The notes: generated by a model from the letters alone, not told the origin. Positions 1 to 5,956 are shown, counted from the stretch's first letter. The stretch: 6,825 nt of DNA from JANSWO01 sp964351875 (GCA_964351875.1 CAYGQC010000190.1:1-6825), one strand, 5' to 3'. Program-made: numbers and translations.

Positions 1-74
1 AACAGCCAGACCAGCGCGATCGTTAAGAGCGGGTAGCCCGTGCTACGCAGTGCGTCGAGAACCTCAACACTCAT
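1..74 (-). CDS. N-terminal fragment of an unidentified membrane-type protein (cut by left edge)
   Basis: Read on the minus strand, an ATG at 74-72 opens a frame that stays open for 24 codons to the window edge. The visible peptide begins MSVEVLDALRSTGYPLL and becomes hydrophobic (LLTIALVWL), which looks like the start of a first transmembrane helix after a short polar N-terminus. An AAGGA sits about nine bases upstream of the ATG on the minus strand (plus-strand TCCTT at 84-88), a fair ribosome site that supports this start. The family cannot be named from 24 residues. It is transcribed divergently from the small DUF6435-like gene, with 159 bases between the two starts. A chance open frame is possible at this length, but start, ribosome site and hydrophobic profile agree. 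Confidence 0.5.
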   Translation of the reverse strand, partial: MSVEVLDALRSTGYPLLTIALVWL

Positions 75-146
75 GAAGATACATCCTTGTTTCGTCGGTC
101 CGTAGCGCAGATTCACATGCGAGCTACATCACGCCGGATAGGATAT

Positions 147-162
147 CTGTTCAGACAAACAG
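147..162. promoter_or_regulatory. LexA-box-like palindrome (possible SOS operator)
   Basis: The bases read CTGT-TCAGACAA-ACAG, an exact match to the gammaproteobacterial LexA frame CTGT-N8-ACAG, with the arms extending to five paired bases (CTGTT/AACAG). It lies between divergent starts, 72 bases before the ATG at 234 and 73 bases before the minus-strand ATG at 74, so either gene could be controlled. Against it, the N8 core is not the alternating AT run of strong LexA boxes, no convincing sigma70 promoter was found beside it, and one exact eight-base match in a window this size has perhaps a one-in-ten chance of being random. Confidence 0.22.
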
Positions 163-233
163 CCATGCGATCGAGCTCACAATCCGCACACTCGTCAACC
201 ATTCAAGAACGCGCAACAAGCAGGAGGTTCATC

Positions 234-395
234 ATGAGTCTTTTCTCCCGAGATCCGAAAAAGAAGCTGAAGAAGGCCTATCAGCAGAAGATGGAGAAAG
301 CGATGCACGCCCTGCGCAATGGTGACGTACGAGAGAATGCAAAGCTTGTCGCTGAAGCCGAGCAGATGCGTTTGGAGATCGAGAAGCTCGCGTGA
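234..395 (+). CDS. Small DUF6435-like protein (53 aa)
   Basis: A 53-residue, very basic and helical protein. The segment DPKKKLKKAYQQKMEKAM (residues 7-24) followed by HALRNGDVRENAKLVAEAEQ matches my memory of the DUF6435 small proteins of gammaproteobacteria and Bacteroidetes, which share an F-x-x-DPKKKLxKxY start, a central RNGD and a final A-E-A-E-x helix, at about 50-60 residues. The family has no assigned function. The ATG at 234 is chosen because a perfect AGGAGG lies at 222-227, six bases before it; the same frame is open back to 87, but those residues look non-coding. The C-terminal half is probably a coiled or amphipathic helix, and there is no signal peptide or membrane segment. It ends 15 bases before the convergent stop of the DUF2161-type gene, with no terminator between them. 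A LexA-like palindrome lies 72 bases upstream. Confidence 0.85.
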   Translation: MSLFSRDPKKKLKKAYQQKMEKAMHALRNGDVRENAKLVAEAEQMRLEIEKLA

Positions 396-410
396 GGCAA
401 TGCTCAGCAA

Positions 411-1091
411 CTAGCCGCTCTCACCCGCCAGCTCCTCATCACCATAGAGTCTAAGGCTCGATGCACCGGCCGGAGTAACCTCATAGATGCCTTTAGCCAC
501 CCGCTCGAACCAGCCGTAGTGATTCAGCGCCATAAGGCGCGTTGCCCCCAACACGCCCGTACCTTTCGCAACATCCGACCCTTTTGACGCACCGTGCTCG
601 GCAAGGAACCGTGCGCAGCGCAGGGCATCCTGACGGTAGGCAGTGACAAGCTTCACCCGAGTCGTTCCACCGGTATTCGGATCGCCCACCCGGCGCGCAA
701 ACTCGTTCAGCAGCCGGCCGCGACGAGCCTTTGACTGGCGCGGTTTGTAAGGCTTCGGATCAACACTGACCGTAACGTGGCCGTCGGCAACCCGCACCAT
801 CATCAAGCCCAGGCCAAGCCGGCGACACAAACGAAGATTGGCAGCCTGCGCCTTGCGCGAGCGCACTTGCGGAATCGCCAGATACACCCAATCCGATATC
901 GACTGCCGATTGATCGCCTGGTGAACCAGAGCAAGAGACAGGCTTGTCTTCATCTCGATAAGCACCGGATCTTCGTCCGCACGGCAAGCGACGAGATCGA
1001 CACCGGCCACTTCGGCTTTAACCTCATAACCTTGTGCTTGCAGATAGGCCTTAACCGGCTCGTACAGATCCGACTCTTTTAAGTTAGCCAT
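411..1091 (-). CDS. DUF2161-type PD-(D/E)XK nuclease-fold protein
   Basis: A 226-residue cytoplasmic protein. The N-terminal half has the signature of the PD-(D/E)XK nuclease fold as seen in DUF2161 proteins (often labelled 'phosphodiesterase'): Glu11 in the first helix, GVDLVA with Asp32, then LIEMK with Glu46 and Lys48, followed by a helix with Gln58 and Arg62. Asp32, Glu46 and Lys48 would be the metal-binding and catalytic set. A basic linker (KPRQSKARRGR, 116-126) leads into a C-terminal region (about 140-226) that reads like a winged helix: TRVKLVTAYRQDALRCARFL, then a GATRLMALNHYGWF helix and a GIYEVTPAG wing. So it may bind or cut nucleic acid; the true substrate is unknown. The ATG overlaps the stop of the upstream 80-residue gene (ATGGCTAA) and has no ribosome site of its own, which suggests translational coupling. 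DUF2161 assignment is from memory; the fold call is firmer than the function. Confidence 0.82.
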   Translation of the reverse strand: MANLKESDLYEPVKAYLQAQGYEVKAEVAGVDLVACRADEDPVLIEMKTSLSLALVHQAINRQSISDWVYLAIPQVRSRKAQAANLRLCRRLGLGLMMVRVADGHVTVSVDPKPYKPRQSKARRGRLLNEFARRVGDPNTGGTTRVKLVTAYRQDALRCARFLAEHGASKGSDVAKGTGVLGATRLMALNHYGWFERVAKGIYEVTPAGASSLRLYGDEELAGESG

Positions 1092-1326
1092 CTAAGTTGG
1101 TCGGTTTGTTACCGCGCTCGTTGCCGAACTTGAACTGGCCAGTCTCGCGAGCCATGAGCAACTGCTGGCCATGGGCATCGAGGCCAGCCAGCCGGTTGAG
1201 AAACCGAACCGCCGGCGCTCCTTTCAGTGTCTTCGCAGTTTTAGAACGAAACAGTATTTCCACGCGGTCGTCTTTTCCTTCGCGGTAGCTGAACGGCTCG
1301 TCGTTCAACGATGCTGTTTTAGTCAT
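1084..1326 (-). CDS. Conserved small protein of unknown function (80 aa) coupled to the DUF2161 gene
   Basis: An 80-residue soluble protein with no signal or membrane segment. The layout, a PFSYREGKDDRVEILFRSK strand-rich start, a GAPAVRFLNRLAG helix (37-49) and a LLMARETGQFKFGNER tail (56-71), resembles an uncharacterised small family of proteobacteria that I recall with a very similar '-LMAR-TG-FK-GNE-' ending; I cannot name a Pfam family. The ATG at 1326 is preceded by a weak AGG about eight bases upstream on the minus strand. Its TAA lies inside the first three codons of the DUF2161 gene (8-base overlap), so the two are almost certainly one transcript and translation-coupled. The charged C-terminus (FKFGNERGNK) could contact nucleic acid, but that is speculation. 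It begins 20 bases downstream of the kinase relic's stop, so it may use that relic's promoter. Confidence 0.72.
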   Translation of the reverse strand: MTKTASLNDEPFSYREGKDDRVEILFRSKTAKTLKGAPAVRFLNRLAGLDAHGQQLLMARETGQFKFGNERGNKPTNLDG

Positions 1327-1346
1327 GAGTAAAACCTGACAAATAG

Positions 1347-1463
1347 TTAATCGCGCTGTGTACTGTCACGCTCAATTGCCGAATCGAGGCTCCAATGCAT
1401 CAGCAGTGCTCGCGCCAGCGACGTCTTGCCAGTGCAGGATGCTCCGTTTACGAATACGATCAC
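1347..1463 (-). pseudogene. Truncated P-loop kinase relic (chloramphenicol phosphotransferase-like N-terminus)
   Basis: On the minus strand a GTG at 1463-1461 opens a 38-codon frame starting MIVFVNGASCTGKTSLARAL and ending at TAA 1349-1347. It contains a beta strand followed by a complete Walker A motif, GASCTGKTS (residues 7-15, with Lys13 and Thr14), then the start of the P-loop helix. This is the opening of the small AAA/zeta-toxin-like kinases related to chloramphenicol 3-O-phosphotransferase, which normally run to about 180-200 residues; everything after the first helix, including Walker B and the substrate lid, is gone. A GGAG lies seven bases before the GTG, and a TATAGT (plus 1490-1495 as ACTATA) could be a -10 box, so the relic may still be transcribed and translated. 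The next minus-strand gene starts only 20 bases further on, so a deletion fused the relic's 5' end to that gene's leader. A 38-residue functional peptide is less likely. Confidence 0.62.
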
Positions 1464-1567
1464 ATCTCAACTCCAGATTTCCTGGCAGCACTATAGCTTG
1501 CGCGAGCGTCGCTTGACCTCATTGCGTCGTCTTGCGCCATCGAGAAAATGCAAAGCGAAACACCACG

Positions 1568-2371
1568 ATGAACGCCTCTTCCACATCCGGATTTGCGCAA
1601 TCGGGCCGACTCAGCATTGCCTACCGGACAGTCGGCAGTGGCTCTCCAATCATCCTGGTACACGGCTGGGGCGCAGACTCCACAAGCAACTGGGACGCCA
1701 CCGGCTGGGTGGAAGCGCTGTCTGCGTTTCGATAGGTAATTCTGCTAGACGTACGTGGGCATGGCGCGAGCGACAAACCTCAAGCAATCCAGCCTTACAA
1801 GTACGCAGCCATGAGCCAGGATGTGCTCGCCGTATTGGATACTCTCGACATCCAAACGTGCGACTTCATGGGATATTCCATGGGCGCGTTTATCGGCGCC
1901 TGGCTCCTGGGACAGCACTCGGATCGGTTTACCTCCATGATCCTTGGCGGCATCGGAGACGAAACCGAGGCCAGCGCCGCCGCGGGTTTGGCCATCGCAG
2001 CCGCGTTGCGCGCACCGAGCATCACAGACGTAAGCGACCCGACCGGAAAAGCCGTACGCGGCTTTGTCGACGCCAACCCCACTAGCGATCTCGAGGCGCT
2101 CGCCTTTTCCGCAGAGGCGATGTGGCCAGATGGTTACCCATTGAAGCTCATCGGAGACAACCCAGCCCGGGCTCACCTGCCGGTGCTCATCGTCAACGGT
2201 AGTGAAGACCATCCTTACGTGGATAGCGCCGACCGAATGGTCAGCGCACTCCCGAACGCTGAGCACGTGCAACTGCCCGGAGCAGATCATCTGTCAGCGG
2301 TGACAGACCCTCGCTTCAAAACGCTCGTTGTGGATTTTCTAGGCGCAGTGCAAAACCATGGGGGCAGCTAG
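1568..2371 (+). pseudogene. Alpha/beta hydrolase interrupted by one in-frame amber codon
   Basis: Reading through one TAG at 1733-1735 gives a full alpha/beta hydrolase of about 267 codons, the usual family length. In order: PIILVHGWG (27-35, oxyanion-hole HG motif), the break at codon 56, then VILLDVRGHGASDKP (57-71, the family's LDxRGHGxSDKP motif), nucleophile elbow GYSMG with Ser104, acid VLIVNGSED with Asp214, and PGADH with His241. No other stop or frameshift appears, and the downstream 204 codons keep good coding sense, so the mutation is recent, a sequencing error, or read through. The ATG at 1568 is preferred (first family-like residues NASSTSG); it has only a poor purine-rich leader, and a TTG at 1532 is a weaker option. 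An internal ATG at 1811 would make a piece lacking the oxyanion-hole strand. It is soluble, and its substrate is unknown. It runs toward the methyltransferase gene, with 26 bases between their stops. Confidence 0.85.
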
Positions 2372-2397
2372 GCCAAGGCCTCAACGAACAACACAGG

Positions 2398-3159
2398 CTA
2401 CGCTTCACTGATAACCAGGCGATAGCCCAGGTCAGCCTCAGACCGCTCGGCCAGCTCGGCGTTAGCGCGCTGCCACGCGCCACTGGCAAGGTCAGCCTCC
2501 AGCTTTTTGAAAACACCAGAGACAAGGTCCTGATCCAGCAGCGCAAGGCCTGAGATCGATGCCCGTATTTCTGCATCCAGATAGGCGCGCGGGCGCTTCC
2601 AGTAGCAACCAAAGAATCCATCGGTGCAATCCGCCGGCACAGTCAGCGGCCTTACCGAAACCTGTGATCCGTGCTGGCTAAGAACCTCGGTCACGAGCGA
2701 CAGCGTCGCGAGTTTGCGCTCCATAGCGCCTACGTCGGGCAAGTAATCTCGTATCAGCCAGAAACGTGAGGCGAACCAATCCGGATCCCACGTCACAATC
2801 ACGCGTCTTCGCGAGACGCGACAAAGCTCACTAAGGCCCCGCACAGGATCAGACCAGTGGTGCGTCGTTAACACTGCCATTGCCGCGTCGAACGTCTGAT
2901 CTGGGAAGGGCAGGTGCTCTGCCTCGCCGCGCACAACGGGATGCCCGCCAACCACCCGCTGGCGAATCATCTTGGTTGACGGCTCAAGCGCCACCACATG
3001 CGGCTGAGGCGGCTCGTAGGAACCACTGCCCGCGCCGACGTTCAACACCGTTTGAGCTGGGCCCAATGCGTCGTGGATCTGACGCTCCCAGCGCGAATCG
3101 GCGGAACGGTTCGTCGCATACCCTTCGCCAATCTCGTCATAGACCGCCTTGGTGCGCAT
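2398..3159 (-). CDS. Class I SAM-dependent methyltransferase (Methyltransf_11 type)
   Basis: A 253-residue soluble Rossmann-fold methyltransferase. Motif I is VLNVGAGSGSYEP (38-50, the glycine loop binding S-adenosylmethionine); motif II is VVALEPS (55-61) with Glu59 positioned to hold the ribose hydroxyls; GEAEHLPFPDQTFD (78-91) is the adenine-contact region; AAMAVLTTHHW (92-102) and the segment RVIVTWDP (119-126) are motifs IV and VI. The C-terminal 100 residues are alpha-helical and variable, as expected for a substrate domain; the acceptor cannot be deduced (UbiE-like small-molecule or lipid methylation is the usual guess for this group). The start is the ATG at 3159 with a GAGG only three bases away, a crowded ribosome site. 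The N-terminus (YDEIGEGYATNR) is the family's typical opening. It lies 51 bases downstream of the DUF2834 gene on the same strand, so cotranscription is plausible. Confidence 0.9.
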   Translation of the reverse strand: MRTKAVYDEIGEGYATNRSADSRWERQIHDALGPAQTVLNVGAGSGSYEPPQPHVVALEPSTKMIRQRVVGGHPVVRGEAEHLPFPDQTFDAAMAVLTTHHWSDPVRGLSELCRVSRRRVIVTWDPDWFASRFWLIRDYLPDVGAMERKLATLSLVTEVLSQHGSQVSVRPLTVPADCTDGFFGCYWKRPRAYLDAEIRASISGLALLDQDLVSGVFKKLEADLASGAWQRANAELAERSEADLGYRLVISEA

Positions 3160-3210
3160 AGTCCTCTACTCGTCCAACTACCTATTACCGAAACGCTGAC
3201 CAGGCGACCC

Positions 3211-3552
3211 CTAAGTGACTCGGAGCTTCGCCGGCTCCAGCTGCCGATTACGCAGGATCAGATACAGCGCAAAGCCAACCGCAACGCCGGGCACTACACC
3301 AAGCACAAGGCATACCCATCCGTGCCGAACCCCGGCGGTCGCCGACTCAAACCAGACCCATCCGGCCAGCGCGAACCAGCACATAAACACATCGGTGGAA
3401 TAGCCCGAGGCATACGGATTCACGAAACCGGCAGCGAACGCACCTAACACGTCAAAATCGACAAGCAGCGCCGGCACCACGAGAAACAGGAACGCCGCCG
3501 TAAATGCCATAGCAATGACGGCATTGAACCATCGAAACAAAGTCTCATTCAT
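3211..3552 (-). CDS. DUF2834 small integral membrane protein
   Basis: A 113-residue inner-membrane protein with three probable transmembrane helices: about residues 10-32 (AVIAMAFTAAFLFLVVPALL), 54-70 (DVFMCWFALAGWVWFES) and 79-100. The pattern of a loop with NPYASGYSTD, a helix ending W-x-F/E-S, a short GVRHGW turn, and a last helix ending LILRNRQLE is how I remember the DUF2834 family of proteobacteria and actinobacteria, which is about 110 residues long and has no known function. The ATG at 3552 has AAGGA about eleven bases upstream (a little far). It is divergent from the 374-residue gene, with 151 bases between starts, and upstream of the methyltransferase on the same strand. The C-terminal tail is short, basic and probably cytoplasmic. 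Family call fairly confident, role unknown. Confidence 0.8.
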   Translation of the reverse strand: MNETLFRWFNAVIAMAFTAAFLFLVVPALLVDFDVLGAFAAGFVNPYASGYSTDVFMCWFALAGWVWFESATAGVRHGWVCLVLGVVPGVAVGFALYLILRNRQLEPAKLRVT

Positions 3553-3692
3553 TGCTTTCGTTATCCTTCAACAATTCGAGCGCCGCTCGGCTCGGCTGGG
3601 TTGGCCGCAAATCGACAGCTAGTCATGGGCGCCCGGCATTCGCTACCCTAACCCGAGCGGAAGCACGCCCGCCAACTTCTTCTTACGCGCAT

Positions 3693-3698
3693 GAGGAA
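3693..3698 (+). promoter_or_regulatory. Ribosome site fixing a TTG start
   Basis: GAGGAA at 3693-3698 stands five bases before the TTG at 3704. The next in-frame ATG is codon 48, inside the conserved GLGMAVYPHRG segment, while the family-like residues (DYPIHQTPEPIAHPA) begin just after the TTG. This makes TTG the only reasonable start for the 374-residue gene. Confidence 0.72.
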
Positions 3699-3703
3699 CT
3701 GTC

Positions 3704-4828
3704 TTGCTCAATCGATTTGACGACTACCCGATACATCAGACGCCCGAACCGATCGCGCATCCTGCAAGCTCAGATCCCAATGTCTACGATCGCACCTGGT
3801 TCAACGGCTACAACGACGACGGCACTCGCTACTTCGGTTTGGGCATGGCCGTGTACCCGCATCGCGGCATTCTCGACTGTCACTTCAGTACGGTTGACGC
3901 CGACGGCCAGCAGCACTGCTTCTACGCATCCCGGCGCGCACCCCAGGAGCGCACCGATATGCAGGTTGGTCCGTTTCGCCTGGAGATTGTGGAGCCGCTG
4001 CGCCGCGCCCGCGTCATCATCGACGACAACAACACCGGCATAGCCTGCGACCTCACGTTCTCCGCCAGAACCTCTGCGATCCAAGAAGCGCGGCAGATTT
4101 TGTTCAGTGGCCAGCGCAAAACCATGGATGCGACCCGTTTTGCTCAGTTCGGACGTTGGTCTGGAACCGTGCGCACGCCTGACGGTGAATTCAGCGTTGA
4201 CGAAGACTCATGGCGCGGCACGAAAGACCGCTCCTGGGGTATTCGCGGTGTTGGCGAACGCGTTCAGTTTGGAGCTCCCGCCGCACCCGGATCCGCGTTC
4301 TTTCTCTGGGCGCCGTTACAGTGGGACGATCATATAAGCCATGCCGTTTTCTTCGACGGCGCTAAAGGCGAAGCGATTGTTCGCGAGGGACTAACGTCGC
4401 CTCTATACGCCTCCGAGGCAGACATACCAGAGGAACTCGACAACGTCGTCGACGCCATGGCGACGGCCGTACATCGCATCGACTATCACCCGGGAACCCG
4501 GCTTGCGCGGCGCGCAGAGCTCGATCTGATCGACCTCTATGGCAACGTCAGGACAATCACTATGGAGCCGCTGCTGCGGTTCCAGTTTAAGGGGCTCGGC
4601 TATGGGCATCCCACCTGGAGCCAGGGTGTGTGGAAAGGTGAGCTGGCGGTCGAAGGCGAGAGCTTCAATGTAAACAAACTGGATCTGCTCGCTCCGGAAA
4701 ACATCCACGTGCAGCAAGTAGTTCGCACCTCAGACGGAGTCCGCACGGGCATCGGCGCGCTCGAGCAGATAGTCATTGGGCCGTATGCACCGGCAGGCTT
4801 CAAGGAACTCTTCGACGGCGCGACATAG
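3704..4828 (+). CDS. Uncharacterised 374-residue beta-rich protein (DUF7064/DUF7065-like family)
   Basis: A soluble 374-residue protein with no signal peptide. Landmarks: DDYPIHQTPEPIAHPA (6-21), DRTWFNGYNDDGTRYFGLGM (29-48), HCFYASRRAPQERTDMQVGP (71-90), a VIIDDNNTGIACDLTF strand pair (104-119), RFAQFGRWSGTV (145-156), RGTKDRSWGIRGVGE (171-185), LWAPLQWDD (201-209), and GLGYGHPTWSQGVWKGEL (297-314). These are characteristic of a family common in sphingomonads, mycobacteria and marine gammaproteobacteria, about 330-380 residues, that I recall as two consecutive domains DUF7064 and DUF7065 and as distantly like lipocalin-type CrtC/hydroxyneurosporene-synthase folds. The invariant-looking RGxxDRSWG segment suggests a binding or active site, but no reaction is established. 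It often occurs near lipid, steroid or aromatic catabolic genes; here the neighbours do not decide. Starts at TTG with GAGGAA upstream; stands alone between a divergent and a convergent gene. Confidence 0.8.
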   Translation: MLNRFDDYPIHQTPEPIAHPASSDPNVYDRTWFNGYNDDGTRYFGLGMAVYPHRGILDCHFSTVDADGQQHCFYASRRAPQERTDMQVGPFRLEIVEPLRRARVIIDDNNTGIACDLTFSARTSAIQEARQILFSGQRKTMDATRFAQFGRWSGTVRTPDGEFSVDEDSWRGTKDRSWGIRGVGERVQFGAPAAPGSAFFLWAPLQWDDHISHAVFFDGAKGEAIVREGLTSPLYASEADIPEELDNVVDAMATAVHRIDYHPGTRLARRAELDLIDLYGNVRTITMEPLLRFQFKGLGYGHPTWSQGVWKGELAVEGESFNVNKLDLLAPENIHVQQVVRTSDGVRTGIGALEQIVIGPYAPAGFKELFDGAT

Positions 4829-4913
4829 CGCAATAGAGAGAGAGGCCTCGCGAGCTAAGCACTCTCCAAGGGGCAGCTTTGCGCGGCTAGACGGCTCGTT
4901 TTCTCAGGCCACA

Positions 4914-5231
4914 TCAGTCGAACGAAAGGTCGAGGGTGATGGTCATCAGGCCCAGGAAAACGAGCACTGTCGCAACGAAGGGCATAACCACCCAGTACCA
5001 GTTGTTCACTCTCAACCGCGACAATCCCCACATCGCCAGCAAGACCAAAGGCGCTGAGAGCGCGAGTGTGTGCATCAACGCAGCACTATATCCATCGAGC
5101 CAGACTCGCCCGACAAGTAGCAAGCCTGCCCACAGCGACGTGGTCGCCAGAACCGATGTGAGCCTGCGCTGCGCAAGCAGAACGACTGCCGCGACACCGA
5201 CAGAAACAAATAGGCCTGGATCAATGTTCAT
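4914..5231 (-). CDS. Small multi-pass membrane protein of unknown family
   Basis: A 105-residue, strongly hydrophobic protein. Likely helices: about residues 4-20 (DPGLFVSVGVAAVVLLA), 27-45 (VLATTSLWAGLLLVGRVWL), 47-68, and 78-98 (YWVVMPFVATVLVFLGLMT), with a basic turn (SRLRVNNW) before the last, giving three or four passes and a short acidic end (LDLSFD). I do not recognise the family. The ATG at 5231 is chosen because residues from there look typical; an upstream TTG at 5246 would add five residues but has no ribosome site, whereas GGA lies about eleven bases before the ATG, itself weak. It converges on the 374-residue gene (85 bases between stops, no clear terminator) and is divergent from the NTF2-like gene. 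Coding on this strand is favoured over the plus-strand frames because only it gives a coherent membrane profile. Confidence 0.62.
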   Translation of the reverse strand: MNIDPGLFVSVGVAAVVLLAQRRLTSVLATTSLWAGLLLVGRVWLDGYSAALMHTLALSAPLVLLAMWGLSRLRVNNWYWVVMPFVATVLVFLGLMTITLDLSFD

Positions 5232-5446
5232 CGATTCTGCATCCAAGGCACACGTTGAGGAGAAGGAGTTCCCTCAATCGGAGGCAGCATATTACGCGCC
5301 ATAGTTGGTTACCGACCGCAGACGAACAACGAAAGTGTCTACTGACAGTCCCTGGCAACAGCCATCCGTTAGCATTCTCATAGCGGGCCACAGAACTACC
5401 AAGGACAAGCCCCTATCAATCCTCTCTTTACTAAGGGTTAATCAAG

Positions 5447-5818
5447 ATGGACGCAATCGACATCGGCAAACGCCTCGTTGAGCTGACCAGTGCCGGCTCT
5501 GACGCCCAGGCTCTCAATGAGCTGTATGCCAACAGCGTGATCAGTATCGAAGCCAACCCTGAGGGCGAACCACAAACGTGGCAAGGCTTAGACGCCGTGC
5601 GCGAGAAGCATGCGTGGTGGGAAAGCGTGACTACACTGCACAGCTCAACCGCTGAAGGACCTTTCGCCGGAGCGGGCGACGATCAGTTTGTCGTCCGATT
5701 CGACATGGATGTAACAATGCAGGAGCAAGGTCGTTCGCAAATGAGCGAAGTGGGCCTCTATACCGTAGCAGACGGGAAAATCGTTCGAGAAGTGTATCTT
5801 CCTCTGCTAGCAGGCTAA
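5447..5818 (+). CDS. NTF2/SnoaL-like fold protein
   Basis: A 123-residue cytoplasmic protein with the NTF2-like cone fold layout: two N-terminal helices (IDIGKRLVELTSAG, DAQALNELYA), a strand with NSVISIEANPEG (29-40), a WQGLDAVREKHAWWES helix (45-60), then four antiparallel strands: TTLHSSTAEGPFAG, QFVVRFDMDVT, EVGLYTVADGK and IVREVYLPL. The ELYA...S-I-E start and the EVGLYTV-x-DGKIVREVY end are the signature of the SnoaL-like group of nuclear transport factor 2 proteins, usually 115-135 residues. Members are isomerases, cyclases, hydrolases or simple binders; no catalytic Asp/His pair stands out, so the activity is open. The ATG at 5447 follows AAGGG at 5433-5437, nine bases away. It is a single-gene unit: 215 bases separate it from the divergent membrane gene, and an intrinsic terminator lies 65 bases after its stop. 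Confidence 0.88.
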   Translation: MDAIDIGKRLVELTSAGSDAQALNELYANSVISIEANPEGEPQTWQGLDAVREKHAWWESVTTLHSSTAEGPFAGAGDDQFVVRFDMDVTMQEQGRSQMSEVGLYTVADGKIVREVYLPLLAG

Positions 5819-5882
5819 TTGCTCAGTAGGTCACCAGTCTTAGCGGAATGTCAGAGAACTTCCCTGCGAGCTCTCACCGTAG

Positions 5883-5914
5883 ACGAGGGAAACAAACGCT
5901 AAATCCCTCGTTTT
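5883..5914 (+). terminator. Intrinsic terminator after the NTF2-like gene
   Basis: ACGAGGGA (5883-5890) pairs perfectly with TCCCTCGT (5904-5911) around a 13-base A-rich loop, and the stem runs into TTTT (5911-5914). It is 65 bases past the stop at 5818. The loop is large and the T run short, so efficiency may be moderate. The region is too far from the cold-shock start to be that gene's attenuator with confidence. Confidence 0.6.
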
Positions 5915-5932
5915 CGCCTTAGCCCTAAGAAG

Positions 5933-5956
5933 AATACCTGCAGATCTACGGGTATT
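5933..5956. repeat. Inverted repeat (hairpin) in the cold-shock upstream region
   Basis: AATACCTG (5933-5940) pairs with CGGGTATT (5949-5956) through seven Watson-Crick pairs and one T-G wobble around an eight-base loop. There is no T tract, so it is not a standard terminator. It could be an operator, a leader hairpin or chance; its distance of about 225 bases to the cold-shock ATG makes a role in translation unlikely unless the leader is long. Confidence 0.35.

Noticed and set aside
1426..2085. Long plus-strand frame of 219 codons overlapping the hydrolase in another phase
   Set aside because: It is rich in Arg, His and Ser with no domain sense and lies over the clear hydrolase motifs; a by-product of GC-biased codon use.
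1745..2290. 181-codon minus-strand frame antisense to the hydrolase
   Set aside because: No recognisable motif or ribosome site, and the opposite strand encodes the full catalytic set of an alpha/beta hydrolase.
1811..2371. Separate hydrolase starting at the internal ATG
   Set aside because: No ribosome site upstream, and the piece lacks the HGWG strand and the RGHG motif; it is the tail of the interrupted gene.
2370..2381. AGGCCAAGGCCT palindrome between the convergent hydrolase and methyltransferase stops as a terminator
   Set aside because: Stem of five with a two-base loop and no T tract on either side; the same GGCCAAGGCC core as the csp terminator is likely coincidence.
3552..4043. 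163-codon plus-strand frame overlapping the start of the 374-residue gene
   Set aside because: Low-complexity Ser/Thr/Arg composition; it is the shifted reading of a conserved protein.
5255..5277. TTGAGG...CCTCAA inverted repeat upstream of the NTF2-like gene
   Set aside because: Only six pairs with an eleven-base loop and no promoter elements around it; expected by chance.
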